From: Leptolyngbya sp. NIES-2104
Lineage (GTDB): Bacteria > Cyanobacteriota > Cyanobacteriia > Leptolyngbyales > Leptolyngbyaceae
Length of the DNA stretch: 64,000 nucleotides
Assembly (NCBI RefSeq): GCF_001485215.1
Contig: NZ_BBWW01000001.1
Location: 930,001 to 994,000, forward strand
Direction of reading: 5' to 3'
The notes under the pieces are model-generated. The model saw only the letters and a list, made by a program, of their open reading frames with translations, made no database searches and had not been told where the DNA came from. Made by a program: the position numbers and the translations under genes. Positions 35,204 to 43,674 of the stretch are shown here, in pieces. Within the stretch, counting starts at the first letter, position 1. Each line of letters opens with the position of its first letter.

Positions 35204-35944
35204 TTACAAATTAGGAATTTGAGCAGCGTGAATTTCGATCTCAGTCGTCAATTCTTTGTTCTGAATCAGAAAGGTTTTGACCTGAAAAGCAACCCCTTCA
35301 ATCTCAAGATAAGGCTTGCTCACAATGTTATTCATCCATTGCAGCAAGGCGATCATGAACGGAATAGACTGACCGTTGTTGGGCGTACAGCAGAAGGTTT
35401 CCATCCGAACAGGTTGAGTCTCTGTTTTTGGAGAAACTACAGAGGTAAATGCCAATTTTTGTGTATCTTTTGCACTCTGAATCTTCGCATTTCCTGTAAA
35501 GCGAATTTTATTATTATCGAGCAATTTGATACTAAATGGAGGCTGTAATTCTAAGGAGTTAATCTCGCCTTCTACATTGAGATCAATCGGCTTGAGAAAC
35601 CCATGAACATAATCTGAATTCATATTTTGATTCAAATTGTTCTCAGAGAGAACCAGGCGGATGTGACTATCGATCGGTTCATTTAACTGAATTTTTCCAA
35701 GCAGGATGCTCAGTGGATCAACGGAGATTTGATCGGTCTGAATTTCGACCTCTTGAATCTGAAGATCATCTTTGACGATGTTGCGACCCTGAAACGAGAT
35801 ATCGTCTACTTCGCCTTGAACGAGTTTTACAAAATTTGTCCTAGCAGACACCGCAAGCTTCCTAAACTCGTCAAACTGAGTTCCCAAAACAACCTTGGCA
35901 AACTCAGAAAAGATATTCTCTTCAGGCGGATTTGGCTCAGACAT
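35204..35944 (-). CDS. DUF2993 (LmeA-like) protein
   Basis: From the ATG at 35944 (MSEPNPPEENIFSEF) the product has 246 residues and the beta-rich repeats of the DUF2993 family (FVKLVQGEVDDISFQGRNIV, LQIQEVEIQTDQISVDPLS). Such proteins are thought to be tubular lipid-binding proteins, usually exported; no clear signal peptide is visible here. The frame is open as far as 36133, but that would overlap the divergent neighbour; an ATG at 35959 after AGGAG is a second candidate. Confidence 0.75.
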   Translation of the reverse strand: MSEPNPPEENIFSEFAKVVLGTQFDEFRKLAVSARTNFVKLVQGEVDDISFQGRNIVKDDLQIQEVEIQTDQISVDPLSILLGKIQLNEPIDSHIRLVLSENNLNQNMNSDYVHGFLKPIDLNVEGEINSLELQPPFSIKLLDNNKIRFTGNAKIQSAKDTQKLAFTSVVSPKTETQPVRMETFCCTPNNGQSIPFMIALLQWMNNIVSKPYLEIEGVAFQVKTFLIQNKELTTEIEIHAAQIPNL

Positions 35945-36094
35945 ACGCTCAAAAATCATTGCTCCTGAATACTGTAGAACAGCCTTATAGAAAGTATCTC
36001 TACAATTTGAGAGGCTTTCACTCTGCGACCAAAGACAGAGGCAAAATTCAGCAGAGTTTTCTAGGGTACGATCGCCAATCTCTTCCTCACTGTC

Positions 36095-36739
36095 ATGAAT
36101 CATCCACCCGCTCCCTGGACGCTCAAAGGACACGGTTATCTGACATTACATCTCATAGATTTTTCTGAAGCTGCCAAAGCAATCCCCAAGGATCTCGAAA
36201 TTGTTCAAGTTTTGCCTGGAAAGACGATCGGCGGTTTATTTCTCGGCAAATATGGAGCTGGCTCAACGCTAACCTACGGCGAACTTATTGCTGTTCCGGG
36301 TTTAGTTCGATATGGCGGCAAAATCGGAGGTTGGGTGTCTCATATCTATGTGGACGATGCAAGCTCGATCGCTGGAGGTCGAGAAATTTGGGGACTGCCA
36401 AAAGAAGATGCCCAATTTTTCTGGCAACCGGAAGGAGGCGCGATCGTTAAACAAGGCGATCAAATTCTCTGCAATTTCACTCACGCTTGGCAGTTTAATC
36501 TCTTGCCACTGAGCGGACAGTTTGATACCTACACCAAGCTGGCGGAAGAATTGATGCGGTTTGAAAGTTCAGCGATCGGTAATCTTTCTGTGGTCAGTTC
36601 TCGGCTTGAAGTTCCCCGTTCCAGTCCATTTGCAAACATCATTGATTCTCAGCCTTGGATGGCGGTTAAAGCTGAATCGCTGGAGATTACGATCGCGGCT
36701 CCATATTCGATCGGCGCGAAAGTTCCGATGCCCGTCTGA
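36095..36739 (+). CDS. Acetoacetate decarboxylase-like protein
   Basis: The 214-residue product matches the acetoacetate decarboxylase superfamily: PPAPWTLKGHGYL at the start, LTYGELIAVPGLVRYGGKIG in the barrel and GGREIWGLPKEDAQFFW, where the family places its Schiff-base lysine. Many members in bacteria do not act on acetoacetate, so the substrate is uncertain. It is followed after 60 bp by holB. Confidence 0.85.
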   Translation: MNHPPAPWTLKGHGYLTLHLIDFSEAAKAIPKDLEIVQVLPGKTIGGLFLGKYGAGSTLTYGELIAVPGLVRYGGKIGGWVSHIYVDDASSIAGGREIWGLPKEDAQFFWQPEGGAIVKQGDQILCNFTHAWQFNLLPLSGQFDTYTKLAEELMRFESSAIGNLSVVSSRLEVPRSSPFANIIDSQPWMAVKAESLEITIAAPYSIGAKVPMPV

Positions 36740-36799
36740 ATTCGGCAATGAAGTTTCCGATTAGACTACACTAGGCTTTCATTCTGCTGTTATATCGCG

Positions 36800-37726
36800 A
36801 TGTCAGTTTTTAGTTCTCTAATCGGTCAACCTCAAGCTGTTGAACTCCTCGATCGAGCGATCGCAGTCGATCGTCTCGCCCCCGCTTATCTCTTCGTCGG
36901 AACTGCGGGAATTGGCAAAGGATTAGCAGCAGAATGTTTTCTCGAAGCGCTGTTATCGTCCTCTCGTTCCCGCATTCTGAATCGCAATCATCCTGACTTG
37001 CTTTGGGTCGAACCGACTTATCTTCATCAAGGCAAGCGATTAACCGCGATCGAGGCAGAAGCGGCAGGAGTCAAGCGCAAAACGCCGCCGATGATTCGAT
37101 TAGAGCAAATTCGAGAAGTTAGTCAATTTCTCAGCCGTCCGCCGTTAGAAGCAGCGCGATCGGCGATCGTCATCGAGCAAGCGGAAACGATGCCTGAATC
37201 CGCTGCGAATGCGTTACTCAAGACATTAGAAGAACCTGGACGAGCAACGATTATTCTTTTAGCAACCAGTGTCGAATCGGTTTTACCGACGATCGTGTCT
37301 CGGTGTCAGCGAATTCCCTTTGCGCGACTCGATGTAGAGTCAATGGCACAAGTTCTGAAAAAAGTGGGACACCCGGAAATTCTCTCTAAGCCGCAGTTGT
37401 TATCTCTCGCTCAGGGAAGTCCCGGAGCCGCGATCGCACATCAGCAAACCCTCGAATCGATCCCGCTCGAAGTTCTAGAATCGGTGATGCAGCCTCCGAA
37501 ATCATTGAGGCAAGCGCTCACGACTGCAAGAACGATCGCGAAAACGATCGACGGTGAAACGCAGCTTTGGTTAATTGATTATTTGCAGCAAGTGTACTGG
37601 ACACAGAGCCAGAATGCTCGATCGCTGCGATTGCTCGAAAAAGCGAAAGAGCAACTCTTAGCCTATGTCCAGTCTCAGTTAGTTTGGGAGGTCATGTGGA
37701 TGGAGTTTTGTGCTCAACCACACTGA
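36800..37726 (+). CDS. holB: DNA polymerase III clamp-loader subunit delta'
   Basis: The 308-residue product starts with a clamp-loader AAA+ fold (FSSLIGQPQAVELLDRAI), a Walker A-like VGTAGIGKG, the sensor segment ANALLKTLEEPG and SRCQRIPF (SRC motif). It should be the delta' wrench of the clamp loader that places the beta ring on DNA. The Cys zinc module of DnaX/HolB proteins is not evident. Its 3' end overlaps the squalene synthase family gene by 13 bp. Confidence 0.9.
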   Translation: MSVFSSLIGQPQAVELLDRAIAVDRLAPAYLFVGTAGIGKGLAAECFLEALLSSSRSRILNRNHPDLLWVEPTYLHQGKRLTAIEAEAAGVKRKTPPMIRLEQIREVSQFLSRPPLEAARSAIVIEQAETMPESAANALLKTLEEPGRATIILLATSVESVLPTIVSRCQRIPFARLDVESMAQVLKKVGHPEILSKPQLLSLAQGSPGAAIAHQQTLESIPLEVLESVMQPPKSLRQALTTARTIAKTIDGETQLWLIDYLQQVYWTQSQNARSLRLLEKAKEQLLAYVQSQLVWEVMWMEFCAQPH

Positions 37727-38706
37727 GACTCGATCGCGACAAATCGCTTGAGTTTGCAGCGTTGATCGACAAACGACACTGTTTTGTGAGCAGAAGGAGT
37801 CGTTGTAGTCCCCCAACGTGAGGGTAGCAACAGAACTAAATCGCGTCGGACTTGCTGCCAGTAGACTTGAGGAAACCGCACATAATCATAGTCACAGTGC
37901 CGCATCACTCGTTCGATGCGGCGGTAGCGATTGAGTGACCAATCTCGTAAAATCTGCCAGGACGGATGCAAATCAGGCGACAGAATGAATGGATACGCAC
38001 GACGATACAGCTTTGGCAGATATTCGTAAATCCAAAACTCCATCATCGATCGATATTCCGGATTCTCGTAAGCTCTGAGTTCTAAAATTTCGCTGCGAGT
38101 CACCCCAAAGCGATCAAGCAACTCATTCGGTAAATAACAAATTCCTTGCTCAGCATCTTCGCGCAAATCTCGTAAAGTGTTGTAGAACTGATCGACCACT
38201 CCAAGGCTACCCACTAAATGCCAAGTTTGAGTTGACAAAAATGGCAAAACCTGGAAAAACGACGAAGCTAAATCGCGCAGCATGGTTTCATAGTCCTCGA
38301 TCGTCTCAAACACCAAATTTTTTCGGTTGTAGCGATCGAGCGCCGTCAGATAGCGCTCCCAAGCTTCTTGAGAAAGCTGACAGGCGGGATCAGACTGTGC
38401 AAACCAGCGACCGTGCATCGATTCAAATAACGAGCGGTGGGCTTCCGCAGGTTGAACTGTTCCAGTTGATTTTAACCACCGCCACGCAGCGTAGAAATCC
38501 TGAAACGGTCCAGGTTGTCCATTCACCAATTCGCTTTCTGCAAGTCGATCTGCTAAGCGAATCCAGTGAATGCGTTCGATCCAGGCTTGTCGAACTTCGG
38601 GATCAAGTTCTAGAACCCAAGCAGCGTTATCCTCGTCCTTTAGGGCATCATCCGCGATCGCGCAATGAAGGGATGACCCAACCAATTCAGCAACAGACGT
38701 ATTCAT
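37714..38706 (-). CDS. Squalene/phytoene synthase family protein
   Basis: The 330-residue product shows the two prenyl diphosphate binding regions of head-to-head prenyl synthases in modified form: WIRLADRLAES (DRLAE at about 53-57, where Asp-x3-Asp is usual) and NTLRDLREDAEQGICYLP (second Asp-rich region, intact), followed by LLDRFGVTRSEIL. It differs clearly from CrtB-type phytoene synthase in its N-terminus. It may condense two farnesyl diphosphates in hopanoid or sterol-like metabolism, or be a diverged member. No isoprenoid neighbour is present. Confidence 0.8.
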   Translation of the reverse strand: MNTSVAELVGSSLHCAIADDALKDEDNAAWVLELDPEVRQAWIERIHWIRLADRLAESELVNGQPGPFQDFYAAWRWLKSTGTVQPAEAHRSLFESMHGRWFAQSDPACQLSQEAWERYLTALDRYNRKNLVFETIEDYETMLRDLASSFFQVLPFLSTQTWHLVGSLGVVDQFYNTLRDLREDAEQGICYLPNELLDRFGVTRSEILELRAYENPEYRSMMEFWIYEYLPKLYRRAYPFILSPDLHPSWQILRDWSLNRYRRIERVMRHCDYDYVRFPQVYWQQVRRDLVLLLPSRWGTTTTPSAHKTVSFVDQRCKLKRFVAIESQCG

Positions 38707-39112
38707 ATCAACAGGTGAATTTTAAGCTTGCCACGGCACTCGCTAATAGAATTCCCAGATTTTGATAGGATTAACGGGTGTAAATTAAGATCCGTTAAAA
38801 CCATGAATAGAGTGAGCGAATGGAAAGAGCGCCAATCCGCAGCTTCTGGAAATTACGGTAGTAAGGAGCGTGAGAAATAAATTCTTAAGCGGGGCATGAA
38901 TTAAAAGCAGGATAAGAATCTCGGCTCAGAAACCAGCTTTTACGTCAAGATGAACGTCTCGAATCTGAAGGGCGATCGGACTACGCACTCTACAAGTTGT
39001 TAAAAATGACACGTTTTTTAATTGAATTTAAATGAACTAGCGATCATGTTACTCGCTTTCACAAAACTGGAGTAACTTTTATCACCCTCGATGAAAAGGA
39101 TAGATTAACCCC
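38707..39112. other. 406-bp gap before accD with possible relic coding sequence
   Basis: Three things stand out. TTAACGG (38771-38777) and CCGTTAA (38792-38798) form a perfect inverted repeat. A short frame at 38803-38880 encodes 25 residues (MNRVSEWKERQSAASGNYGS...). A stop-free stretch at 38916-39035 reads ESRLRNQLLRQDERLESEGR and on through SDYALYKLLKMTRFLIEFK without a usable start, which looks like decayed coding sequence. The accD promoter should lie towards the 3' end. No known RNA was recognised. Confidence 0.35.
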
Positions 39113-40033
39113 ATGTCTTTATTTGATTGGTTTGCGAATCGACGTAAATCTGAGCCTCAAGCCTCTCCTGCCCAAGAGCGCGAGATCGCAGATGGTCTTT
39201 GGAAGAAGTGCGAAACGTGCGGAGTGCTGACTTATACCAAAGATCTAAGAGCGAATCAGATGGTTTGCTTAGAGTGTAACCATCACATGCGCGTCTTCAG
39301 CCCAGAACGAATTCGGCAACTGATCGATACAGAAACTTGGGTCGCGATCGATGAACATATCCACCCCGCTGATCCGCTAAAATTCCGCGCCCGCAAATCC
39401 TACAGTGATTACCTCCGCGATACCCAAGAGAAAACGAAACTCACCGAAGCTGTTCAAACCGGGATTGGTCAAATCGATGGTTGCCAGGTTGCTCTCGGCG
39501 TAATGGATTTTCGCTTTATCGGCGGCAGTATGGGATCAGTTGTCGGTGAAAAGCTCACCCGTTTGATTGAACGCGCCACCCAGCAGCGTCTTCCAGTTGT
39601 CATCGTCTGCGCTTCTGGAGGCGCGAGAATGCAGGAAGGCATGTTGAGCCTGATGCAAATGGCAAAAATTTCTGGAGCGCTTCAACGCCATCGAGAAAGT
39701 CGCTTGCTTTACATTCCAGTTTTGACGCATCCGACTACGGGAGGCGTAACCGCGAGTTTTGCCATGCTCGGAGACATTATCTTAGCGGAACCGAAAGCGA
39801 TGATTGCATTCGCTGGACGAAGAGTGATCGAACAAAACTTGCGCCAGAAGCTTCCAGATGATTTTCAAACGGCGGAATATTTGCTGAATCATGGATTTGT
39901 GGATGCGATCGTGCCTCGTACCCAACTGAAAAAGACTCTAGCCCAATTAATCCGCCTGCATCAGCCCGTGATTCCGTCCTCGCACACGGTGCAAATTCCG
40001 GGCATCAAAACATTTACTTCCGCCCCCGATTAG
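39113..40033 (+). CDS. accD: Acetyl-CoA carboxylase carboxyltransferase beta subunit
   Basis: The 306-residue product has the N-terminal Cys4 zinc ribbon (CETCGVL and CLEC, about residues 34-58) and the carboxyltransferase core ([53 protein letters not shown]). With AccA it transfers CO2 from carboxybiotin to acetyl-CoA, the first step of fatty acid synthesis. Length is normal. It stands alone here; accA is not in the window. Confidence 0.96.
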   Translation: MSLFDWFANRRKSEPQASPAQEREIADGLWKKCETCGVLTYTKDLRANQMVCLECNHHMRVFSPERIRQLIDTETWVAIDEHIHPADPLKFRARKSYSDYLRDTQEKTKLTEAVQTGIGQIDGCQVALGVMDFRFIGGSMGSVVGEKLTRLIERATQQRLPVVIVCASGGARMQEGMLSLMQMAKISGALQRHRESRLLYIPVLTHPTTGGVTASFAMLGDIILAEPKAMIAFAGRRVIEQNLRQKLPDDFQTAEYLLNHGFVDAIVPRTQLKKTLAQLIRLHQPVIPSSHTVQIPGIKTFTSAPD

Positions 40034-40059
40034 AAACAATCCGAAAATTGGTGAAAGTA

Positions 40060-40088
40060 TTGTCACAGCGGCATGATATTGGTATTAA
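40060..40088 (+). promoter_or_regulatory. Putative sigma70-type promoter of psbV
   Basis: TTGTCA at 40060-40065 and TATTAA at 40083-40088 are separated by exactly 17 bases, about 100 bp before the psbV ATG. The spacing is ideal and both boxes are close to consensus. No mapped start supports it. Confidence 0.45.
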
Positions 40089-40187
40089 AGGAGTCTATTC
40101 TCATCATCAGCAAAGCCGATTTGCCGATCGCTATTATCGATTGTTGTGTTGTGATGTCCGATTACTGAGCCACATTTAAGGAGAACC

Positions 40188-40679
40188 ATGCTTAAAAGAT
40201 TTCTTTGGCTTGCTGTTGCCACCGTCTTTTTTGCGTTTCAAGTGTTTGCACCGTCCGCGAACGCGGCAGAACTTGATGCTGCAACCCGTACGGTTGTAAA
40301 AGATGCCAACGGGGGAACGACCACTCTCTCGCTAAAGCAAGTAAAAGAAGGCAAACGCCTGTTTCAATACGCTTGTGCCCAATGTCATGCAGGTGGTGTC
40401 ACCAAAACCGACCCGAACGTTGGGCTTGATCCTGAAGCGCTGTCGTTGGCAACTCCGAAGCGCGACAATATCGATTCGCTGGTCGATTACATGAAAGATC
40501 CGACCAGCTACGACGGAACGACCTCGATCGCGGAAGTGCATCCGAGCTTAAAGAGCAAAGATACCTTCCCCGAAATGCGAAACCTGACTGATCAAGACTT
40601 AGTTGCGATCGCAGGTCACATTCTCCTCCAGCCCAAAGTCGTTGGCGACAAATGGGGCGGCGGCAAAATCTACTACTAA
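40188..40679 (+). CDS. psbV: Photosystem II cytochrome c-550
   Basis: The 163-residue precursor has a signal peptide ending ANAAELD, then the mature protein with a single haem site CAQCH and the typical C-terminus VVGDKWGGGKIYY. It is a lumenal extrinsic subunit that stabilises the Mn4CaO5 cluster of photosystem II in cyanobacteria. AAGGAG lies just before the ATG. psbV2 follows after 25 bp, so the two are probably one transcript. Confidence 0.97.
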   Translation: MLKRFLWLAVATVFFAFQVFAPSANAAELDAATRTVVKDANGGTTTLSLKQVKEGKRLFQYACAQCHAGGVTKTDPNVGLDPEALSLATPKRDNIDSLVDYMKDPTSYDGTTSIAEVHPSLKSKDTFPEMRNLTDQDLVAIAGHILLQPKVVGDKWGGGKIYY

Positions 40680-40704
40680 ACCCCTATTGAGGCTGACTCT
40701 CCCT

Positions 40705-41193
40705 ATGTTGGTACAAGCTATTCGATCAATTTTGATCTTCTGTATTGCCTCTATCGTCTGGGGAGCAGTCAGCCTTCCTGCTTATGCAAGAGTTGACCCG
40801 TACATTAGACAGTATTTACAAGTTTCTGACCCCGTTCCAGTCGTAATGAACGAGCAGGGTGAAACGCGATTGTTCTCATACGAGAATATGCTTGAAGGGA
40901 AAAAATTATTTGAATTACACTGTGCGTCCTGTCATGTGGGCGGTGCAACGCTCGCGAATCCGCCCGTTTCGCTTTCGTTAGAGGCGCTAAAACAAGCCAC
41001 TCCCCCACGAAATACTGTTGAGCAATTAGCGGCATTCATCCGGCATCCGATGAGCTACGACGGCAGCGAGGAGTCGTTACTCTGTCGAGAAGTCCCCGAA
41101 TCCTGGTTAGCGCAATCTGAAGTCGAGAATTTGTCCGGGTTTATTTTACGTGCGGCTGAGAAAGCGAAAGGGTGGGGAAGTACGAAGTTGTAG
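40705..41193 (+). CDS. psbV2: Cytochrome c-550-like protein PsbV2
   Basis: From the ATG at 40705 the product has 162 residues: a signal peptide ending AYARVD, a haem site CASCH, and the same order of segments as PsbV (YEDMLEGKKLFELH-like region, ALKQATPPRNTVEQLAAFI, MSYDG). It is a lumenal c-type cytochrome paralogous to PsbV; its function is not settled. The C-terminus differs from PsbV, ending KGWGSTKL. It directly follows psbV, as in some other cyanobacteria. Confidence 0.92.
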   Translation: MLVQAIRSILIFCIASIVWGAVSLPAYARVDPYIRQYLQVSDPVPVVMNEQGETRLFSYENMLEGKKLFELHCASCHVGGATLANPPVSLSLEALKQATPPRNTVEQLAAFIRHPMSYDGSEESLLCREVPESWLAQSEVENLSGFILRAAEKAKGWGSTKL

Positions 41194-41301
41194 GGACGGA
41201 TTTCTGGAATAATTTTTGGTTTTACAAACGGTCAAACTGAGTACGACAGGCTGTAAAATGTGAGAATAATCTGAAGAACAAAGTCGTTCCGAGAAAAAAC
41301 T

Positions 41302-41715
41302 ATGAAATCGATCGCTTCTGCTATCCGGGGACTCTCCCTGGCTTTCTGTGCCGTTCTTCTCATGATGGGAAGCTTATTCCTCGCTGCTGCGCCCGCTTCG
41401 GCAGATACCGTCAACGTGAAGATGGGAGGCGCTAAGGGTTTGGTGTTTGAACCCGCAGTCGTGACCGTCAAGCCTGGAGACACGATCCATTTTGATGTCG
41501 GTCAATTACCCCCTCACAACGTGATCTTTGATGCCGCAAAGGTTCCGGGCAAAAATGCTGACTTGGCAGCTAGCCTGTCCCACAAAGCTTTGGAAGGCGC
41601 GAAGAAGTCTTTTGATGTCGCAATTCCCGCAGATGCTCCTGCTGGTGAATATACTTACTACTGCTTGCCTCACCGGGGCGCTGGCATGGTCGGTAAAGTT
41701 GTCGTTGCAGGTTAA
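41302..41715 (+). CDS. petE: Plastocyanin
   Basis: The 137-residue precursor has a Tat/Sec-like lumen-targeting signal ending APASADTV and a type I copper protein with ligands His in PPHNVIFD, then Cys, His and Met in YYCLPHRGAGMVGKVVVAG. It carries electrons from cytochrome b6f to photosystem I in the thylakoid lumen when copper is available. It is placed between psbV2 and petJ, its functional alternative. A TAAAAT at 41254-41259 may be its -10 box. Confidence 0.96.
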   Translation: MKSIASAIRGLSLAFCAVLLMMGSLFLAAAPASADTVNVKMGGAKGLVFEPAVVTVKPGDTIHFDVGQLPPHNVIFDAAKVPGKNADLAASLSHKALEGAKKSFDVAIPADAPAGEYTYYCLPHRGAGMVGKVVVAG

Positions 41716-41728
41716 TATTGCTTCGTGT

Positions 41729-41798
41729 TTCTCCTCAATCTCCGGTCTACAATAGGTTAGCGTGCCATTTACCGACACAGGCGCAGGATTGAGGAGAA
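41729..41798 (+). promoter_or_regulatory. 12-bp helix that would sequester the petJ ribosome binding site
   Basis: Bases 41729-41740 (TTCTCCTCAATC) are perfectly complementary to 41787-41798 (GATTGAGGAGAA), which contain the whole petJ Shine-Dalgarno GAGGAG and the A of its ATG. The loop is 46 bases and holds a TACAAT (41748-41753) that could be a -10 box. In RNA read through from petE the site would be masked; RNA starting inside the loop would lack the masking arm. The complementarity is direct observation and the switch is inference. Confidence 0.6.
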
Positions 41799-42202
41799 TG
41801 AATTTGAATTGGCAACAATCTTTATCTCGAATTGCGATCGCGCTCGTTGGATGTGCGATCGCAATTTTTGTGTCAATTCTTCCCGCTCATGCGGACGCTC
41901 CCAATGGCGAACAGTTGTTTAGCGCAAATTGCTCTGCCTGCCATATCGGCGGAAATAATGTGATTATTTCTCACAAAACCTTGAGAAAAGAAGCGCTAGA
42001 AAAATATGAAATGAACTCGATCGAAGCGATTCGCCACCAAGTGATTCATGGAAAGAATGCGATGCCTGCGTTTGGTGAGCGATTGAGCGAGGAAGAAATT
42101 GAAGCGATCGCGAGTTATGTCTTAGGACAAGCGGAAACAGGATGGTCAACAGCGCGAGTTGAACCAACTACCGATAAAAGTGATCAACTCGCCACCTCTT
42201 GA
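41798..42202 (+). CDS. petJ: Cytochrome c6 (c-553)
   Basis: The product (134 residues from the ATG at 41798) has a signal peptide ending PAHADAP, haem site CSACH, the NVIISHKTL segment, the axial Met in NAMPAFGERL and a C-terminal SYVLGQAETGW. It replaces plastocyanin as the soluble electron carrier to photosystem I when copper is scarce. GAGGAG lies only one base from the ATG; a TTG at 41804 would have optimal spacing and is an alternative start. The upstream helix (41729-41798) suggests regulated translation. Confidence 0.94.
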   Translation: MNLNWQQSLSRIAIALVGCAIAIFVSILPAHADAPNGEQLFSANCSACHIGGNNVIISHKTLRKEALEKYEMNSIEAIRHQVIHGKNAMPAFGERLSEEEIEAIASYVLGQAETGWSTARVEPTTDKSDQLATS

Positions 42203-42242
42203 GTTTCACATTCTCTTGTTTGTAACTTGACGACGATGTTTG

Positions 42243-42620
42243 TTATTTGCTTGGGCTGGGTACAAATGGTGCAAGAATGCTGGTCAAAGTATTAATCACG
42301 TTACTGATTGCTTGAATTGCCTCAGCAATTTTATCCAGTTCTGCAATCTCGCGTCTCAGCTTATCAATTCCTTTCTTCAGATCATCTTCACCTGACATCA
42401 GTTGTGGTAGAAGTGGCTCTATTCGAGCGTTTCTTAGCTTCCCAATCTGAATACTCAGATCACTCTGACATTTCCTAAACTTTGCACGATCTTCTTTTTC
42501 TTGTTGCCTAATCCAAAAATCAATTTTTGGTTCTTGCATTCTTTTTTCTAAAATCTCTAAATCATTCAGCATGTTATTGAGGCTAAGAACTCTCATGTTA
42601 ATCTTCTCCAAACTATTCAA
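42243..42620 (-). CDS. Coiled-coil protein of unknown function
   Basis: The 125-residue product is charged and helical, with heptad-like Leu/Ile spacing (MLNDLEILEKRMQEPKID, LRREIAELDKIAEAIQAISN), and has no recognised domain. The C-terminal INTLTSILAPFVP is hydrophobic. Its first codons overlap the end of the lipoprotein gene by 8 bp, so the two are probably co-translated and may form a complex. Confidence 0.65.
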   Translation of the reverse strand: MNSLEKINMRVLSLNNMLNDLEILEKRMQEPKIDFWIRQQEKEDRAKFRKCQSDLSIQIGKLRNARIEPLLPQLMSGEDDLKKGIDKLRREIAELDKIAEAIQAISNVINTLTSILAPFVPSPSK

Positions 42621-43506
42621 TCGCTTTTTCTGCGGCTTGTGTAACTGCTTGCATTTGATCAGTCACGCTCTTAATACGATCGGCGCTGTATTGACCCTGA
42701 ACAAAATCTTCGTAAATCTGACGAAATTCTTTTGCGATCTTGCTTGCTTCTTCAAGCTCAAAGACAGTGTTGCGTAAACTCAAAATGTCTTGTCGCTGCT
42801 TGATCCATATTTCTTGCTGTCCCGAATCTATTATTCCAGTACCATAAGTTTGAACAAGAATACGGTTTTCCCGGCGTTCTTGCAAATCCTCTAAGTCGCT
42901 TTTGGTATCATCGATAACTGCTTCTAGAAGTGATTGTTGAAGCAGAAGTTCGTTTTGAATTGTTTCTTTCCGCAAGTTTAGTTCTTCTCGCAATGCTCTG
43001 TTGATTCTAGAACTCACTGCGATTCTAAAAATAGGTACTGCTGCTCCCTTTAGTGCTTCGTATCTAGCTTCAGGAAATGTAGGATTAGAGCGCAAAGTTT
43101 TATTTAAGGCTTTGATTTCATCAACCAGTACTCCTGCGTTTTTGCTTGCGTTCTCTGGAGCGTTTGAATCGGCAAGTTCAGTTAAAACACTAAAATACGA
43201 ACCTAATAAGCGAATATGTGAACGTAAACCTGACAGTAGCTTAAAGCGTTGATCTAAAACGTCTCTAGTTCTTTGATACTGCTGAACATCCTGCTCTGAA
43301 TTATCGGTATCATCCCGCAACAACTGCTCTGAAGTTGATTCAATTCTGAGCTTACCCGAAGCAATTAAAAGTTTGTCCAGAGCAGAAGTATAGTCTGTCA
43401 TGGCTTGCGTAAAGTCTCTAATCCGTTTTGTAGAACCACAGCCTGCTATTGTTGTAGTAGCAATTAAGACTAAGAAAACAGACCACAGTCGTCGTTTTGT
43501 TACCAC
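42613..43506 (-). CDS. Putative lipoprotein with long helical region
   Basis: The 297-residue product has a type II signal peptide with lipobox IAGC (about residues 20-23), indicating lipid anchoring. The remainder is a long series of charged helices (for example LLLQQSLLEAVIDDTKSDLEDLQER) that would form a coiled coil or helical bundle. I recognise no family. Codon use and the AT-rich 168-bp upstream region differ slightly from the neighbouring genes, hinting at later acquisition. Confidence 0.65.
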   Translation of the reverse strand: MVTKRRLWSVFLVLIATTTIAGCGSTKRIRDFTQAMTDYTSALDKLLIASGKLRIESTSEQLLRDDTDNSEQDVQQYQRTRDVLDQRFKLLSGLRSHIRLLGSYFSVLTELADSNAPENASKNAGVLVDEIKALNKTLRSNPTFPEARYEALKGAAVPIFRIAVSSRINRALREELNLRKETIQNELLLQQSLLEAVIDDTKSDLEDLQERRENRILVQTYGTGIIDSGQQEIWIKQRQDILSLRNTVFELEEASKIAKEFRQIYEDFVQGQYSADRIKSVTDQMQAVTQAAEKAIE

Positions 43507-43674
43507 TATTAGACCTCAAACTCAGTGAATAAGAAAGTTATACGACAACTCAAACTTTTTCACTCGCTTAAGTCTGAGTATTAATAGTCATTTATTTTGG
43601 TAGTTAGCAGTAAATATACGGCAAAAACAACGAACTATTTAGCAGTAAAGAAAATTTTAATCTTCTGTCGTGAT

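Noticed and set aside
35945-36133. 63-residue N-terminal extension of the DUF2993 protein
   Set aside because: It would overlap the start of the divergent decarboxylase-like gene and lacks family-like sequence.
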